Positions 33,804-43,895 are shown, counted from the first letter of the stretch. The stretch: DNA of 64,000 bases from Tannerella sp. (GCA_031285565.1 JAITVY010000058.1:29275-93274); one strand, 5' to 3'. Numbers and translations are program-made. Notes: a model not told the origin generated them from the sequence alone.

Positions 33804-34838
33804 ATGAAACTTTACATTCCAACAAACTATCAACCTACATTACCTCCTGAAATGATGGAGCAGTCAATTAAAATGCTGAAAGGTCTTTTTCAGGATGAAC
33901 TGGCAGATTCATTAAATTTAAGGCGTGTGACAGCTCCTTTATTTGTTCTTTCAGGTACGGGTATTAACGACGATCTGAATGGCACCGAAAGAGCGGTTTC
34001 GTTCCCAATCAAAGATATGGACGACCGGAAGGCCGAAGTGGTTCATTCGCTTGCCAAGTGGAAACGCATGAAATTAGGAGCCTATAACTTTCCTCCCGGA
34101 TATGGTCTATACACAGATATGAATGCAATCCGTGCCGATGAAGAGTTAGATAATATCCACTCGCTGTATGTAGACCAATGGGATTGGGAATGTACCATTA
34201 CCGATGAAGAGCGTACATTGGATTACCTGAAAGATACAGTTGATAAAATCTTCCAGGTATTAAAAAAGGTTGAAAAAAAGACATATGAAACTTTTCCTCA
34301 CATCAAGCCCTACTTACCCGAGAAGATTACCTATATCCACTCGGAAGATTTGTTAGCCGAATATCCGGATCTTTCGCCTAAAGACCGGGAAACGGAAGCT
34401 GCCAAAAAATACAAAGCAGTTTTTATTATCGGTATCGGGGCTAAACTGGCAAATGGTGAAAAACATGACGGACGTGCTCCGGACTATGACGACTGGTCGA
34501 CTCCTACAGATGATACTCATCAGGGACTAAACGGTGATATTATCCTTTGGAATCCGATATTAAATTCACCACTTGAAATCTCATCGATGGGAATACGTGT
34601 TGATAAAGCCGCCCTACTGCGTCAGTTAGAACTAGGTAACTGCCTGGAACGCCAGTCACTGACATTTCACAAAGCATTGTTAAATGATGAAATACCACTC
34701 TCAATAGGCGGAGGTATCGGACAATCACGTTTATGTATGTATTTTCTACGATGCGCACATATCGGTGAAGTACAAGCCTCACTATGGTCTGATGAGATGA
34801 TTGAAAAATGCAAAGCAAATAACATCTTGTTAAAATAA
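33804..34838 (+). CDS. asnA: Aspartate-ammonia ligase
   Basis: 344 residues, a class II aminoacyl-tRNA synthetase-like enzyme that makes asparagine from aspartate, ammonia and ATP. Family blocks: RVTAPLFVLSGTGINDDLNGTERAVSF near 37-65, LHSLAKWKR-like VVHSLAKWKRMKLG, IRADE.LDNIHSLYVDQWDWE, and the C-terminal motif-3 region SIGGGIGQSRLCMYFLRCAHIGEVQASLW. It uses free ammonia, unlike AsnB, which suits its place between Amt and glutamine synthetase. Spacing to the next gene is 15 bases. Confidence 0.96.
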   Translation: MKLYIPTNYQPTLPPEMMEQSIKMLKGLFQDELADSLNLRRVTAPLFVLSGTGINDDLNGTERAVSFPIKDMDDRKAEVVHSLAKWKRMKLGAYNFPPGYGLYTDMNAIRADEELDNIHSLYVDQWDWECTITDEERTLDYLKDTVDKIFQVLKKVEKKTYETFPHIKPYLPEKITYIHSEDLLAEYPDLSPKDRETEAAKKYKAVFIIGIGAKLANGEKHDGRAPDYDDWSTPTDDTHQGLNGDIILWNPILNSPLEISSMGIRVDKAALLRQLELGNCLERQSLTFHKALLNDEIPLSIGGGIGQSRLCMYFLRCAHIGEVQASLWSDEMIEKCKANNILLK

Positions 34839-34853
34839 CTAATTTTTCTAACA

Positions 34854-37049
34854 ATGAGTACATTAAGATTTAAGGTTGTCGAAGAAGCGTTCAAGCGTAA
34901 ACCCGTTCCGGCTACGGTTCCGGATAAAATAACGTCAGAGTACTATGGCAAATATGTGTTCAATCGCGAACAAATGGCCAAGTACTTGTCAAAAGATACA
35001 ATGAAGACTGTTTGTGAAGCCATAGATAAAGGTAAAACATTGAGTCGTGATATCGGAAGTCATGTGGCTGCCGGTATGAAAATGTGGGCGATGGAAATGG
35101 GAGCCACCCATTATACACACTGGTTCCAGCCCTTAACCGATGGTACGGCAGAAAAACATGATTCATTCATTGAATATGTAAACGAACCCGGAGGACCCAT
35201 TATCGAAGAGTTTTCAGGTAAATTACTTGTACAACAGGAGCCGGATGCATCCAGCTTTCCAAGCGGGGGGATCCGTAATACGTTTGAAGCACGCGGATAC
35301 ACAGCATGGGATCCGTCTTCGCCTGCTTTTATTGTAGGCGACACATTATGTATCCCGACCGTTTTCATTTCTTATACAGGTGAAGCATTGGATTACAAAG
35401 CTCCTTTATTAAGGGCACTGAATGCTGTAGACAAAGCTGCTGTTGAAGTATGTCGGTTATTCGATGAAAATGTAAAAAAAGTATATTCTTATTTAGGCTG
35501 GGAACAGGAATATTTTCTGGTAGACGAAGCGCTTTGTTCGGCCCGTCCCGATTTATTATTAACCGGAAGAACGTTAATGGGACACGAAAGTGCTAAGAAT
35601 CAACAATTGGAAGACCATTATTTCGGAGCAATACCCGCACGTGTTACAGAATACATGCGCGACCTGGAATTCGAAGCTTATAAATATGGCATACCGTTGA
35701 AAACACGTCATAATGAAGTAGCTCCAAACCAGTTTGAATTGGCTCCGATCTTTAGTGAAACAAACTTAGCTGTCGACCAGAATATTTTTATCATGTCATT
35801 AATGGATAAGATTGCCCGCAAGCATAACTTCCGCGTATTAATGCATGAAAAACCGTTTGCGGGCGTCAACGGTTCCGGAAAACATAATAACTGGTCGCTG
35901 GGAACCGATACGGGCGTCGGATTATTCACTCCGGGAAAAACCCCGGAAGAGAATCTTCAATTTGTGACATTCCTGGTTACAACCATGAAAGCTGTATATA
36001 AGCATAATGCTTTATTGAAAGCATCTATTATGACAGCTCAGAATGCACATCGTCTGGGAGCAAATGAAGCGCCGCCGGCCATCATTTCAATTTTCCTGGG
36101 TTCTCAGTTATCGGCCGTTTTAGATAAACTGGAAAACAGTAACAGCGAAGATGCGATTATCGTAGATGACAAGAAAAAGATGAAACTGGATATTGCACAC
36201 ATACCGGAAGTATTGATTGACAATACGGATCGCAACCGGACATCTCCCTTTGCTTTCACCGGAAATCGTTTTGAGTTCCGTGCAGTGGGGTCATCGGCCA
36301 ACTGTGCATCGGCTATGATTGCGTTAAATACTGCAGTTGCAAGTCAGCTAAAAGAATTCAAGGCTGAAGTTGATGCTAAGATAAAAGCCGGATCTTCGAA
36401 AGAAAAAGCTATTTTTGACACTATCAAACAGTACATTAAAGACAGTAAAGCCATTCGTTTCGATGGTAACGGATACAGCGATGAGTGGAAAGAAGAAGCT
36501 CAAAAACGTGGTCTGGATTGCGAAACAAGTGTTCCGGTGATTTATGATGCTTATCTGAAACCCGAAACGATCAGGATGTTTGCCGAAACATGTGTTATGA
36601 CTGATAAAGAGTTACATGCACGTAATGAGGTAAAATGGGAAATGTATACCAAAAAGATACAGATCGAAGCACGTGTATTAGGAGACTTATCAATGAACCA
36701 CATCATTCCGGTAGCAACCCGTTATCAATCGATGTTATTGGATAACGTATATAAAATCCAACAGGTATACCCTACAGACAAAGCGAAAGTATTAAGCGCT
36801 ATGGACTCCGCAATTATTGAAGATATAGCAGAACATATCAGTACGATCAAGACAGATGTAGATGCAATGGTAGAAGCCCGTAAAGTTGCAAACCGTATAG
36901 AGAATGAACGCGAAAAAGCGATTGCATACCATGATACGGTATCCCCCTATTTTGATAAGATCCGTAACGCTGTTGACAAGCTGGAACTTACGGTCGATAA
37001 TGAAATGTGGACTTTGCCGAAATACAGGGAACTATTGTTTATTCGATAA
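34854..37049 (+). CDS. glnN: Type III glutamine synthetase
   Basis: 731 residues, the size of the GSIII class found in Bacteroides. It makes glutamine from glutamate, ammonia and ATP in the cytoplasm as a large double-ring oligomer. Conserved GSIII stretches include the glutamate/ATP-site blocks GWEQEYFLVDEALCSARPDL, KTRHNEVAPNQFELAPIF, MHEKPFAGVNGSGKHNNWSL and NRTSPFAFTGNRFEFRAVGSS. It is co-transcribed with asnA. The whole set of P-II, Amt, AsnA and GSIII forms one ammonium-assimilation unit. Confidence 0.96.
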   Translation: MSTLRFKVVEEAFKRKPVPATVPDKITSEYYGKYVFNREQMAKYLSKDTMKTVCEAIDKGKTLSRDIGSHVAAGMKMWAMEMGATHYTHWFQPLTDGTAEKHDSFIEYVNEPGGPIIEEFSGKLLVQQEPDASSFPSGGIRNTFEARGYTAWDPSSPAFIVGDTLCIPTVFISYTGEALDYKAPLLRALNAVDKAAVEVCRLFDENVKKVYSYLGWEQEYFLVDEALCSARPDLLLTGRTLMGHESAKNQQLEDHYFGAIPARVTEYMRDLEFEAYKYGIPLKTRHNEVAPNQFELAPIFSETNLAVDQNIFIMSLMDKIARKHNFRVLMHEKPFAGVNGSGKHNNWSLGTDTGVGLFTPGKTPEENLQFVTFLVTTMKAVYKHNALLKASIMTAQNAHRLGANEAPPAIISIFLGSQLSAVLDKLENSNSEDAIIVDDKKKMKLDIAHIPEVLIDNTDRNRTSPFAFTGNRFEFRAVGSSANCASAMIALNTAVASQLKEFKAEVDAKIKAGSSKEKAIFDTIKQYIKDSKAIRFDGNGYSDEWKEEAQKRGLDCETSVPVIYDAYLKPETIRMFAETCVMTDKELHARNEVKWEMYTKKIQIEARVLGDLSMNHIIPVATRYQSMLLDNVYKIQQVYPTDKAKVLSAMDSAIIEDIAEHISTIKTDVDAMVEARKVANRIENEREKAIAYHDTVSPYFDKIRNAVDKLELTVDNEMWTLPKYRELLFIR

Positions 37050-37416
37050 AAATGTTATGTTTGTTGAAAGGTGTGTTAATTTCTTTGTCACTTTTGGCTT
37101 GATCCAAAAGTAACCCAAAAATCAAGGCTTCGTACGCTTCGCACTGAAAAGTGGCACTTGCCGGCTAAAATCTATGAACTCGCTTCTTTTAGAAGCTCAA
37201 ACAGCATAGATTTTCACACCGTCTTCGCTGCTTTTCAGGCTCACCGTACAATGCCGGAGGTCAGTTGTTTTGGATACTGTCTGTTTTATTGATTGCTTTT
37301 CATTTTCAACTATTAATGGCTTACCACACAAGGTCGGAAAATAGTGATATAGGATAACTGTTGTTTATAATGGTGCCAGACTGTTGACACATTCACTCTC
37401 TTTTAGTTGTTTTTAT
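37050..37416. other. 367-base intergenic region with repeat element
   Basis: No gene. It begins with a hairpin CTTTTGG-CTTGAT-CCAAAAG (about 37092-37111) that may act as terminator for glnN, followed by the large palindrome at 37132-37249. The remaining 160 bases show nothing recognisable. Confidence 0.6.
37132..37249. repeat. 118-base imperfect palindrome, probable interspersed repeat of Bacteroidales
   Basis: Both halves of about 59 bases are reverse complements in blocks: GTAC at the ends (37132 and 37246), CTGAAAAG (37144-37151) with CTTTTCAG (37231-37238), AAAATCTATG (37167-37176) with CATAGATTTT (37205-37214), and GCTTC (37182-37186) with GAAGC (37192-37196) around a TTTTA loop. It could fold into one long hairpin or cruciform. 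From general familiarity such blocks recur between genes in this order; the copy number here is unknown. Confidence 0.6.
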
Positions 37417-38727
37417 TTAAAACAGCTGGATAAGAAGAAGTCCCAGTGCTACAGATGTAAAGGTTGCTATTAATCCGGGCATCATAAATGAATGATTGAG
37501 CAGGTATTTTCCGATATGTGTGCTACCTGTGCGGTCGAAGCTAATTGCTGCAACTATGGTTGGATAGTTAGGTATGAAAAAATATCCGTTGACAGCAGGA
37601 AACAATGCTATCAACATAAATGGAGATATTCCTAACGCTATTCCTAACGGCAACATAGCCCGTATGGTCGCCGCCTGACTGAATAACAGGATGGACATGA
37701 CGAATAAGGCTACACCAAACAACCAGGGCATTTTTGTTACGGTTTCCTCAATAGCGCCTTTCAATTCTGTTATATTACCTGAAATAAAGGTATCTCCCAT
37801 CCATGCTATTCCGAAAATAGCAACAACTGCCTGCATACCGGCTGGGAATACGGATCCTTGTGTTGCTTTAATTCCATCCGTACGGGTTGCAAGCAGAATA
37901 ATAGCTGCAGCAGTCAACATCAGGATTTCGATAATATGTGACATTTGCATTTGGATAGTACCTTCCTCTGTTATAAATGAAGGACGCAGATCGGCAATCG
38001 ACCCGAACAGGACAATTCCTATGGTTGCAATCAAAAAGACTATGATGGATAACAGTGCTTTCCGGTAATTTTTCACATCTGTAGTCTGGTAATTTGATAT
38101 ATTCAACTTTCCGGAAGCGAGACGGCGTACATATTCCGGATCGCTTTCTAAATCTTTGCCAATGCGAAGCGAATAAAATGCTCCCGCCATTACGCCAATA
38201 AAGGTACAGGGGATGGATATCATCAAAATATCAAGAAGGGTTATGTCAAATCCTTCCAGCATGCTTAATAATGCAACCGTAGCAGCAGATATCGGACTTG
38301 CCGTAATGGCTTGTTGAGAAGCTATAACTGCAATTCCCAATGGCCGTTCGGGACGTATTTTTGTTTCGGTTGCCACTTCTGCTATTACCGGCAAAACGGA
38401 ATATGCTACGTGGCCTGTTCCTGCCAGAAATGTGAATACATATGTTACTATGGGACTTAGGATGGTTATGCGCTGAGGATGTTTCCGGAGCAGCTTTTCC
38501 GCCCATTTTACCATCAGGTCCAATCCTCCGGCTGCCTGCATACAACTCGCTGCAGCAATGACCGACACAATCATCAGCATGACATCAATCGGTGGAGAGG
38601 TTGGTTGTAAACCAAATCCGAAAGTAAGGATAGCAAGTCCTAATCCACCCATTACACCAAGCCCGATACCTTTATAGTGGGCTCCTATTATAATAGCGAC
38701 TAAGACAAATACAAGTTGTAAAAGCAT
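37417..38727 (-). CDS. dcuB: Anaerobic C4-dicarboxylate transporter, DcuA/DcuB family
   Basis: 436 residues, about ten to twelve membrane helices. Dcu motifs: GLGVMGGLGLAILTFGFGLQPTSPP, FLAGTGHVAYSVLPVIAEVA, RPERPLGIAVIASQQAITASPISAATV and the C-terminal GYFFIPNYPTIVAAISFDRTGSTHIGKY. It exchanges external fumarate, malate or aspartate for succinate, the end product of fumarate respiration in this group. The gene is 2 bases downstream of an outer-membrane barrel gene, an arrangement pointing to coupled passage across both membranes. Confidence 0.94.
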   Translation of the reverse strand: MLLQLVFVLVAIIIGAHYKGIGLGVMGGLGLAILTFGFGLQPTSPPIDVMLMIVSVIAAASCMQAAGGLDLMVKWAEKLLRKHPQRITILSPIVTYVFTFLAGTGHVAYSVLPVIAEVATETKIRPERPLGIAVIASQQAITASPISAATVALLSMLEGFDITLLDILMISIPCTFIGVMAGAFYSLRIGKDLESDPEYVRRLASGKLNISNYQTTDVKNYRKALLSIIVFLIATIGIVLFGSIADLRPSFITEEGTIQMQMSHIIEILMLTAAAIILLATRTDGIKATQGSVFPAGMQAVVAIFGIAWMGDTFISGNITELKGAIEETVTKMPWLFGVALFVMSILLFSQAATIRAMLPLGIALGISPFMLIALFPAVNGYFFIPNYPTIVAAISFDRTGSTHIGKYLLNHSFMMPGLIATFTSVALGLLLIQLF

Positions 38728-38729
38728 AT

Positions 38730-39977
38730 TTAAAATGCTTTAAGCAGGAACGAAGGATTGACACGAAAATAAACACCAACTGTAAAACTGGTAGCACTCT
38801 TCCGCCTGGCAATACCTTCAGGAGTCTGCATATCTACCGGTAAATGATGGTATACATCTAAATCAGCACCTAACGCATACCCTTTTCCGAAGCTTTTTGA
38901 GTATTCTACTCCTAATGTAACCATTTGCGGCTTTATAAATGTCTGATTTTCGTTTGACATTGAAACAGCACCATAAAAAGGACTACCAAACATAGATATA
39001 AAATCCTCACATTGCCAGTAGCCTGCTTTAAAACGGAAATCTTTCATATCAGCAGAGACACTAGCATATACTGCCTCTCCTTCATCAAAAGGCCATAATG
39101 TGCCGGATTGCTGATAATAGCCCAGGAAATTGAGTTCCGCATTTATATTTTTAAATGAACCATGCTTCATATTCCAAAGGACTCCTACTCCAACAGAAGC
39201 ATTCATCAATGTCTGTACGGAATTATCCAGAATGGTATCGATTTCACCTCCGCGATGCTGAGCCAATATTTGTATGGGCGAATAAAAATGAAAAGCAGAT
39301 ACCGGCGAGTTGTATTTTATCTTCGAAGACAATCCCACTGTAAATGCTTCCTGATGTGTATCCAAATCAAATATAAAACTTTCCCAATTCATCCAGATAT
39401 CCATGTCAAAAGATTTTGACTTGAATAAAACCTGCAGACCACTCTCCGGATCTGCCATTAAATTCAATTCGGGATTATATAATGGTTTTATTAACTGATG
39501 GTTAGCTCCTCCATAAATATCCCCTAACACAATTGTAAATTTTTTCGACAATGCTGCCTGTACACGAAGATAAGGGAGCAGATGAAAACCATACTGATAA
39601 TCATTTGATTTCCATTTAGAAATATCCGTATAAGCATAATTCGGGAACTTATTCGCCCCCCAAAAACGTAATAAATGCAAACCTCCCTCCAGCTTGATAT
39701 TCTTCAAAGGGTAATAAACAAGCTTTGGTTGTAACCAGAATCCGGGCAGTGTATATCCTTTAATAAAATCACCGCTAAACTCATCATTTTTCAAAAAGGT
39801 AATATTATCAACTTCAATAAACAGCTGTTTCACAAGAGTAGTATCTATCTCATAGTTAGTCCGATATACATCCTCTGCTATTTGGGCTGATAAATAAGTT
39901 TCACAAAAAAACAGTATGAATACCGGTAATATCAATGATTTATGATTAAACAATCCTCTCCCTACATTCATCTTCAA
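38730..39977 (-). CDS. Outer-membrane beta-barrel protein of unknown function, co-transcribed with dcuB
   Basis: 415 residues. The signal peptide is at about 12-31 (LILPVFILFFCETYLSAQ). The mature part is almost all amphipathic beta-strands (GYTLPGFWLQPKLVYYPLKNIKLEGGLHLL, FTIVLGDIYGGANHQLI, FTVGLSSKIKYN, FRFKAGYWQCEDFISMF, YSKSFGKGYALGADLDVYHHLPVD), ending SFTVGVYFRVNPSFLLKAF. The family was not recognised. A -7 box TAAGTTTG on the minus strand (39999-39992) puts the transcript start only about 8 bases before ATG 39977; ATG 39971 is an alternative. Tight coupling to dcuB suggests a dicarboxylate porin, which is inference. Confidence 0.72.
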   Translation of the reverse strand: MKMNVGRGLFNHKSLILPVFILFFCETYLSAQIAEDVYRTNYEIDTTLVKQLFIEVDNITFLKNDEFSGDFIKGYTLPGFWLQPKLVYYPLKNIKLEGGLHLLRFWGANKFPNYAYTDISKWKSNDYQYGFHLLPYLRVQAALSKKFTIVLGDIYGGANHQLIKPLYNPELNLMADPESGLQVLFKSKSFDMDIWMNWESFIFDLDTHQEAFTVGLSSKIKYNSPVSAFHFYSPIQILAQHRGGEIDTILDNSVQTLMNASVGVGVLWNMKHGSFKNINAELNFLGYYQQSGTLWPFDEGEAVYASVSADMKDFRFKAGYWQCEDFISMFGSPFYGAVSMSNENQTFIKPQMVTLGVEYSKSFGKGYALGADLDVYHHLPVDMQTPEGIARRKSATSFTVGVYFRVNPSFLLKAF

Positions 39978-39991
39978 TTTGTTTTTTGCTA

Positions 39992-39999
39992 CAAACTTA
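39992..39999 (-). promoter_or_regulatory. -7 element of the barrel-dcuB operon
   Basis: TAAGTTTG on the minus strand fits TAnnTTTG. Confidence 0.4.
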
Positions 40000-40229
40000 T
40001 AAAAAACAAAATCACTACCGGCTCTATTGTCAGAAAATTATCCTAATATCTTTCTTTTTCATATCCGAAACATGCTCTATAACATCTTTCCAGATTATCC
40101 GAATCAACGGAAGAAACTTAATTTTACACACAAATTGAAGAATTACAAGGATTAGTTATGAAATGAAGAAAGTTAATCACTTGACAGACTCGTTCCATGT
40201 GACTTTAGTAAAAAAATAAATATTATCTT

Positions 40230-41309
40230 ATGAAAAATGAACATACCCTTTCCGGCTTACTTGTGGCAGACTTTCACAAAGTAATTGACGGAAAAGAAAC
40301 CTCGCTTTGTGTATTAACCAACAAAGCAGGGTCGGAAGTGGCTATAACAAATTATGGTGCTAAAATCGTATCATTAATGGTACCGGATAAAAATGGCAAA
40401 TTAACGGATGTGGTTACAGGCCATGCATCTATTGATGATTACCTGGTTTCGGAAGAACCGTATTTCGGTGCAGTTTGCGGGCGTTATGGCAACCGTATTG
40501 CCAAAGGTTCCTTTACACTGGATGGTATTGTATACGATAAATTACCTATCAACAACGGCCCAAACAGCTTACACGGTGGTATTAAAGGTTTTAATGCTGT
40601 TGTATGGAACATGAAACAAATCGATAATCAAACCGTAGAATTAAGTTATACTTCAGTTGACGGAGAAGAAGGTTATCCCGGCACATTGAAAACCACCATT
40701 ACTTATTTCCTTACAGATGATAATGAAGTGGTAATATCTTATCAGGCTACAACTGATAAACCTACCGTATTGAATTTAACGAATCATTCTTACTTTAATC
40801 TTTCAGGTGCAGGCGATCCTTCCGTGAATGATCATTTACTGATGATTAATGCAGACTATTATTTGCCGACAGACGATACGGCTATTCCTTACGGGCCTAA
40901 AGAAAAAGTAGAAGATACCCCCATGGATTTCCGTGAACTACATACGGTTGGAGAACGCATCAATGAAGATTTCGAACAACTTATCTTCGGAAAAGGTTAT
41001 GACCACACGTATATACTGAATAAAGAAGAAAATGAGATTTCATTCTGCGCACGTTGTATCTCACCCAAAACGGGTATTGTAATGGATACATATACTACCG
41101 AACCGGGCGTGCAATTATATACCGGCAACTGGATGACAGGCAATTTTGAAGGAAAGAACGGGCAGCGTTATCCGTCAAGAGCGGCATTATGTCTCGAAAC
41201 ACAGCATTTCCCGGATAGTCCGAACAAACCGGAATATCCTACAACGATACTACGTCCGGAGGAAATTTTTGAGAGCAAAACCGTATATTCGTTTTCAATT
41301 GAAGAATAG
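40230..41309 (+). CDS. galM: Aldose 1-epimerase (mutarotase)
   Basis: 359 residues without a signal peptide, hence cytoplasmic. It interconverts alpha and beta anomers of galactose or glucose. Motifs: FGAVCGRYGNRIAKGSF (around 83-99), NNGPNSLHGGIKGFNAVVW with the conserved His, LTNHSYFNLSG with the catalytic histidine, and the acidic C-terminal CLETQHFPDSPN with the catalytic base Glu. It is first in galM-MFS-galK, 48 bases before the transporter. Confidence 0.96.
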   Translation: MKNEHTLSGLLVADFHKVIDGKETSLCVLTNKAGSEVAITNYGAKIVSLMVPDKNGKLTDVVTGHASIDDYLVSEEPYFGAVCGRYGNRIAKGSFTLDGIVYDKLPINNGPNSLHGGIKGFNAVVWNMKQIDNQTVELSYTSVDGEEGYPGTLKTTITYFLTDDNEVVISYQATTDKPTVLNLTNHSYFNLSGAGDPSVNDHLLMINADYYLPTDDTAIPYGPKEKVEDTPMDFRELHTVGERINEDFEQLIFGKGYDHTYILNKEENEISFCARCISPKTGIVMDTYTTEPGVQLYTGNWMTGNFEGKNGQRYPSRAALCLETQHFPDSPNKPEYPTTILRPEEIFESKTVYSFSIEE

Positions 41310-41357
41310 TATAAAAAAGAAATATAAATTAGAATAAACTATTTAAACTTATTAATC

Positions 41358-42671
41358 ATGACACAAGGAAAAAAACAAAACGGAAGTATCATTGCGATTA
41401 TCACAATGATGTTCCTATTCGCGATGATTGCTTTTGTAACAAATCTCGCAGCTCCGATCGGAGTAATCTGGAAAAACCAACCAGGGATTGAAGGATCCAA
41501 CTTTCTGGGAATGATGGGTAATATGATGAACTTCCTGGCTTATCTATTTATGGGTATTCCGGCAGGTAAATTATTGAGCAAAATCGGCTATAAGAAAACA
41601 GCCTTAATTGCAATCGCTGTCGGTTTCTTAGGTGTATTCGTTCAGTATTTGTCCGGAATAATCGGTGCCGGAGCCCAGTTATTCAGTTTGCCTGCTAATT
41701 TCTTCGTTTATCTGCTTGGTGCATTTATCGCAGGATTCTCTGTTTGTATGTTGAATACAGTAGTTAATCCGATGTTGAATCTGCTCGGTGGCGGTGGTAA
41801 CAAAGGTAACCAGTTGATCCAGACTGGTGGTACACTGAACTCTTTAGCCGGTACGCTTACACCGATGTTTGTAGGAGCATTGATCGGAACAGTATCAAAA
41901 GATACAGCTATCACCGATGTTAATCCGGTATTATTTATCGCAATGGGTGTATTCGCAGCTGCTTTTATCATCCTTTCTTTCGTTCCGATCGAAGATCCGG
42001 ACGCAGACAAGAAAAAGGGAGATATCGTATACGAAAAAAGCCCTTGGGCTTTCCGTCATTTCGTTTTAGGAACAATCGCTATATTTGTCTATGTTGGAGT
42101 TGAAGTGGGTATTCCCGGAACATTAAACTTCTACCTGGCTGACTCTAATGCAGGAGGCGTAGGGCCAACGATCGCAGGATTCGTTGCCGGAACCTATTGG
42201 TTCCTGATGTTGATCGGCCGTTTCTTAGGAAGTATCCTTGGTGGTAAGATATCCAGTAAGATGATGTTAACATTTGCTTCTGCATTGGGTATTGCACTTA
42301 TCGTTGGAGCAATGCTTTCTCCGGTGACTGTAAAAACTGCAATGCCTGTATTTACCGGTTCCGGATTTGAAATGACACAAGTACCATTGAGCGCATTATT
42401 ATTAGTTCTTTGCGGTTTGTGTACATCCATTATGTGGGGTGGTATTTTCAACCTGGCTACTGAAGGATTAGGTAAATATACTGCTGCTGCTTCCGGTATC
42501 TTTATGATGATGGTTGTGGGTGGAGGTATCCTCCCGTTGGTTCAAAACTGGGTTGCAGACATCACAACTTACATGACCTCTTATTTAGTTCCTATTGCAG
42601 GTCTGGCATACATGTTGTACTACGCATTAATCGGTAGTAAAAACGTAAACAAAGATATTCCTGTTGATTAA
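41358..42671 (+). CDS. MFS sugar transporter, probable galactose/glucose uptake
   Basis: 437 residues with about twelve membrane helices. The architecture and motifs (GMMGNMMNFLAYLFMGIPAGKLLSKIGYKK after helix 2; NTVVNPMLNLLGGGGNKGNQLIQTGGTLNSLAGTLTPMFVGALIG) match the FucP/GluP-like proton symporters. Position between galM and galK makes galactose the likely substrate, though glucose is also possible. A strong hairpin separates it from galK. Confidence 0.88.
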   Translation: MTQGKKQNGSIIAIITMMFLFAMIAFVTNLAAPIGVIWKNQPGIEGSNFLGMMGNMMNFLAYLFMGIPAGKLLSKIGYKKTALIAIAVGFLGVFVQYLSGIIGAGAQLFSLPANFFVYLLGAFIAGFSVCMLNTVVNPMLNLLGGGGNKGNQLIQTGGTLNSLAGTLTPMFVGALIGTVSKDTAITDVNPVLFIAMGVFAAAFIILSFVPIEDPDADKKKGDIVYEKSPWAFRHFVLGTIAIFVYVGVEVGIPGTLNFYLADSNAGGVGPTIAGFVAGTYWFLMLIGRFLGSILGGKISSKMMLTFASALGIALIVGAMLSPVTVKTAMPVFTGSGFEMTQVPLSALLLVLCGLCTSIMWGGIFNLATEGLGKYTAAASGIFMMMVVGGGILPLVQNWVADITTYMTSYLVPIAGLAYMLYYALIGSKNVNKDIPVD

Positions 42672-42679
42672 AAAATATT

Positions 42680-42703
42680 CTCAACTCCCCAAAGGGAGTT
42701 GAG
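42680..42703 (+). terminator. 10-bp hairpin between the sugar transporter and galK
   Basis: CTCAACTCCC (42680-42689), loop CAAA, GGGAGTTGAG (42694-42703) is a perfect stem. No U-tract follows on the + strand, so it may act as an mRNA-stabilising or attenuating element rather than a full terminator. Confidence 0.5.
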
Positions 42704-42735
42704 ACATTACTCACCATTTAAACTTTTATAGAATT

Positions 42736-43875
42736 ATGGATATAGAACACGTTAGAAGTCGGTTTATTAAGCATTTTGATGGTAGTACCGGAACTGTTTA
42801 CGCTTCTCCGGGACGTATTAACCTGATCGGAGAACATACAGACTACAATGGTGGATTTGTATTTCCGGGTGCTATTGATAAAGGTATGATTGCAGAGATA
42901 AAACTGAATGGTACCAAGAAAGTTCGTGCTTATTCGATCGACTTAAAAGATTATGTTGAATTCGGATTCGAAGAAGAAGATGCTCCACGTGCAAGCTGGG
43001 CTCGTTATATTTACGGTGTATGTCGTGAAATCATTAAACGGGGCGGCAAACTGGAAGGATTCAATACTGCTTTTGCCGGCGATGTACCGTTAGGCGCAGG
43101 AATGTCATCATCAGCAGCTTTGGAAAGTGTATATGCATATGCGTTAAACGATATGTTCAACCTGGGCATCGATAAATTCGAACTGGCTAAGATAGGACAA
43201 GCTACCGAACATAATTACTGCGGTGTAAAATGCGGTATCATGGATCAGTTCGCATCGCTTTTCGGAAAGAAAGGCAACCTGATACGTTTAGACTGCCGTT
43301 CACTGGAACATGAATATTTTCCATTCGATCCACAAGGCTACAAATTAGTATTACTTGATTCGGTTGTTAAACACGAATTAGCTTCATCAGCATATAACAA
43401 ACGCCGCGAATCGTGTGAGCGTGTGGCTAAAAAACTGAATGTTGAATTTTTGCGTGATGCTTCATTAGGTGAACTAGATGCTATCAAAAGCGAAATCACG
43501 GAAGAAGATTACATGCGTGCAAAATATGTAATTGAAGAAATTCAACGCGTATTGGATGTTTCGGATGCTCTGAATAAAGGTGATTACGAAACGGTAGGAC
43601 AAAAAATGTATGAAACACATTACGGCATGAGTAAATTGTATGAAGTTAGTTGTGAAGAACTCGACTTCTTAAACGATATTGCCAAAGAATGCGGAGTTAC
43701 AGGCTCACGTGTAATGGGTGGTGGCTTTGGCGGTTGTACGATCAATCTGGTAAAAGACGAATTGTACGAACCTTTCATTGCAAAAGCAAAAGAGGCTTAT
43801 AAAGCGAAATATGGCCGCAGTCCGAAAGTTTACGATGTTGTAATCAGTGACGGCGCACGAAAACTGGCCGATTAA
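42736..43875 (+). CDS. galK: Galactokinase
   Basis: 379 residues, GHMP kinase. It phosphorylates alpha-galactose with ATP. The signature SPGRINLIGEHTDYNGGFVFP (about 25-45), the ATP loop VPLGAGMSSSAALE (about 117-130), CGIMDQFASLFGKKG with the catalytic Asp, and the C-terminal GSRVMGGGFGGCTINLV are all present. It uses the alpha anomer provided by the galM product. It ends in a good terminator. Confidence 0.97.
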   Translation: MDIEHVRSRFIKHFDGSTGTVYASPGRINLIGEHTDYNGGFVFPGAIDKGMIAEIKLNGTKKVRAYSIDLKDYVEFGFEEEDAPRASWARYIYGVCREIIKRGGKLEGFNTAFAGDVPLGAGMSSSAALESVYAYALNDMFNLGIDKFELAKIGQATEHNYCGVKCGIMDQFASLFGKKGNLIRLDCRSLEHEYFPFDPQGYKLVLLDSVVKHELASSAYNKRRESCERVAKKLNVEFLRDASLGELDAIKSEITEEDYMRAKYVIEEIQRVLDVSDALNKGDYETVGQKMYETHYGMSKLYEVSCEELDFLNDIAKECGVTGSRVMGGGFGGCTINLVKDELYEPFIAKAKEAYKAKYGRSPKVYDVVISDGARKLAD

Positions 43876-43895
43876 TACAATCTGATAAAATCGAG

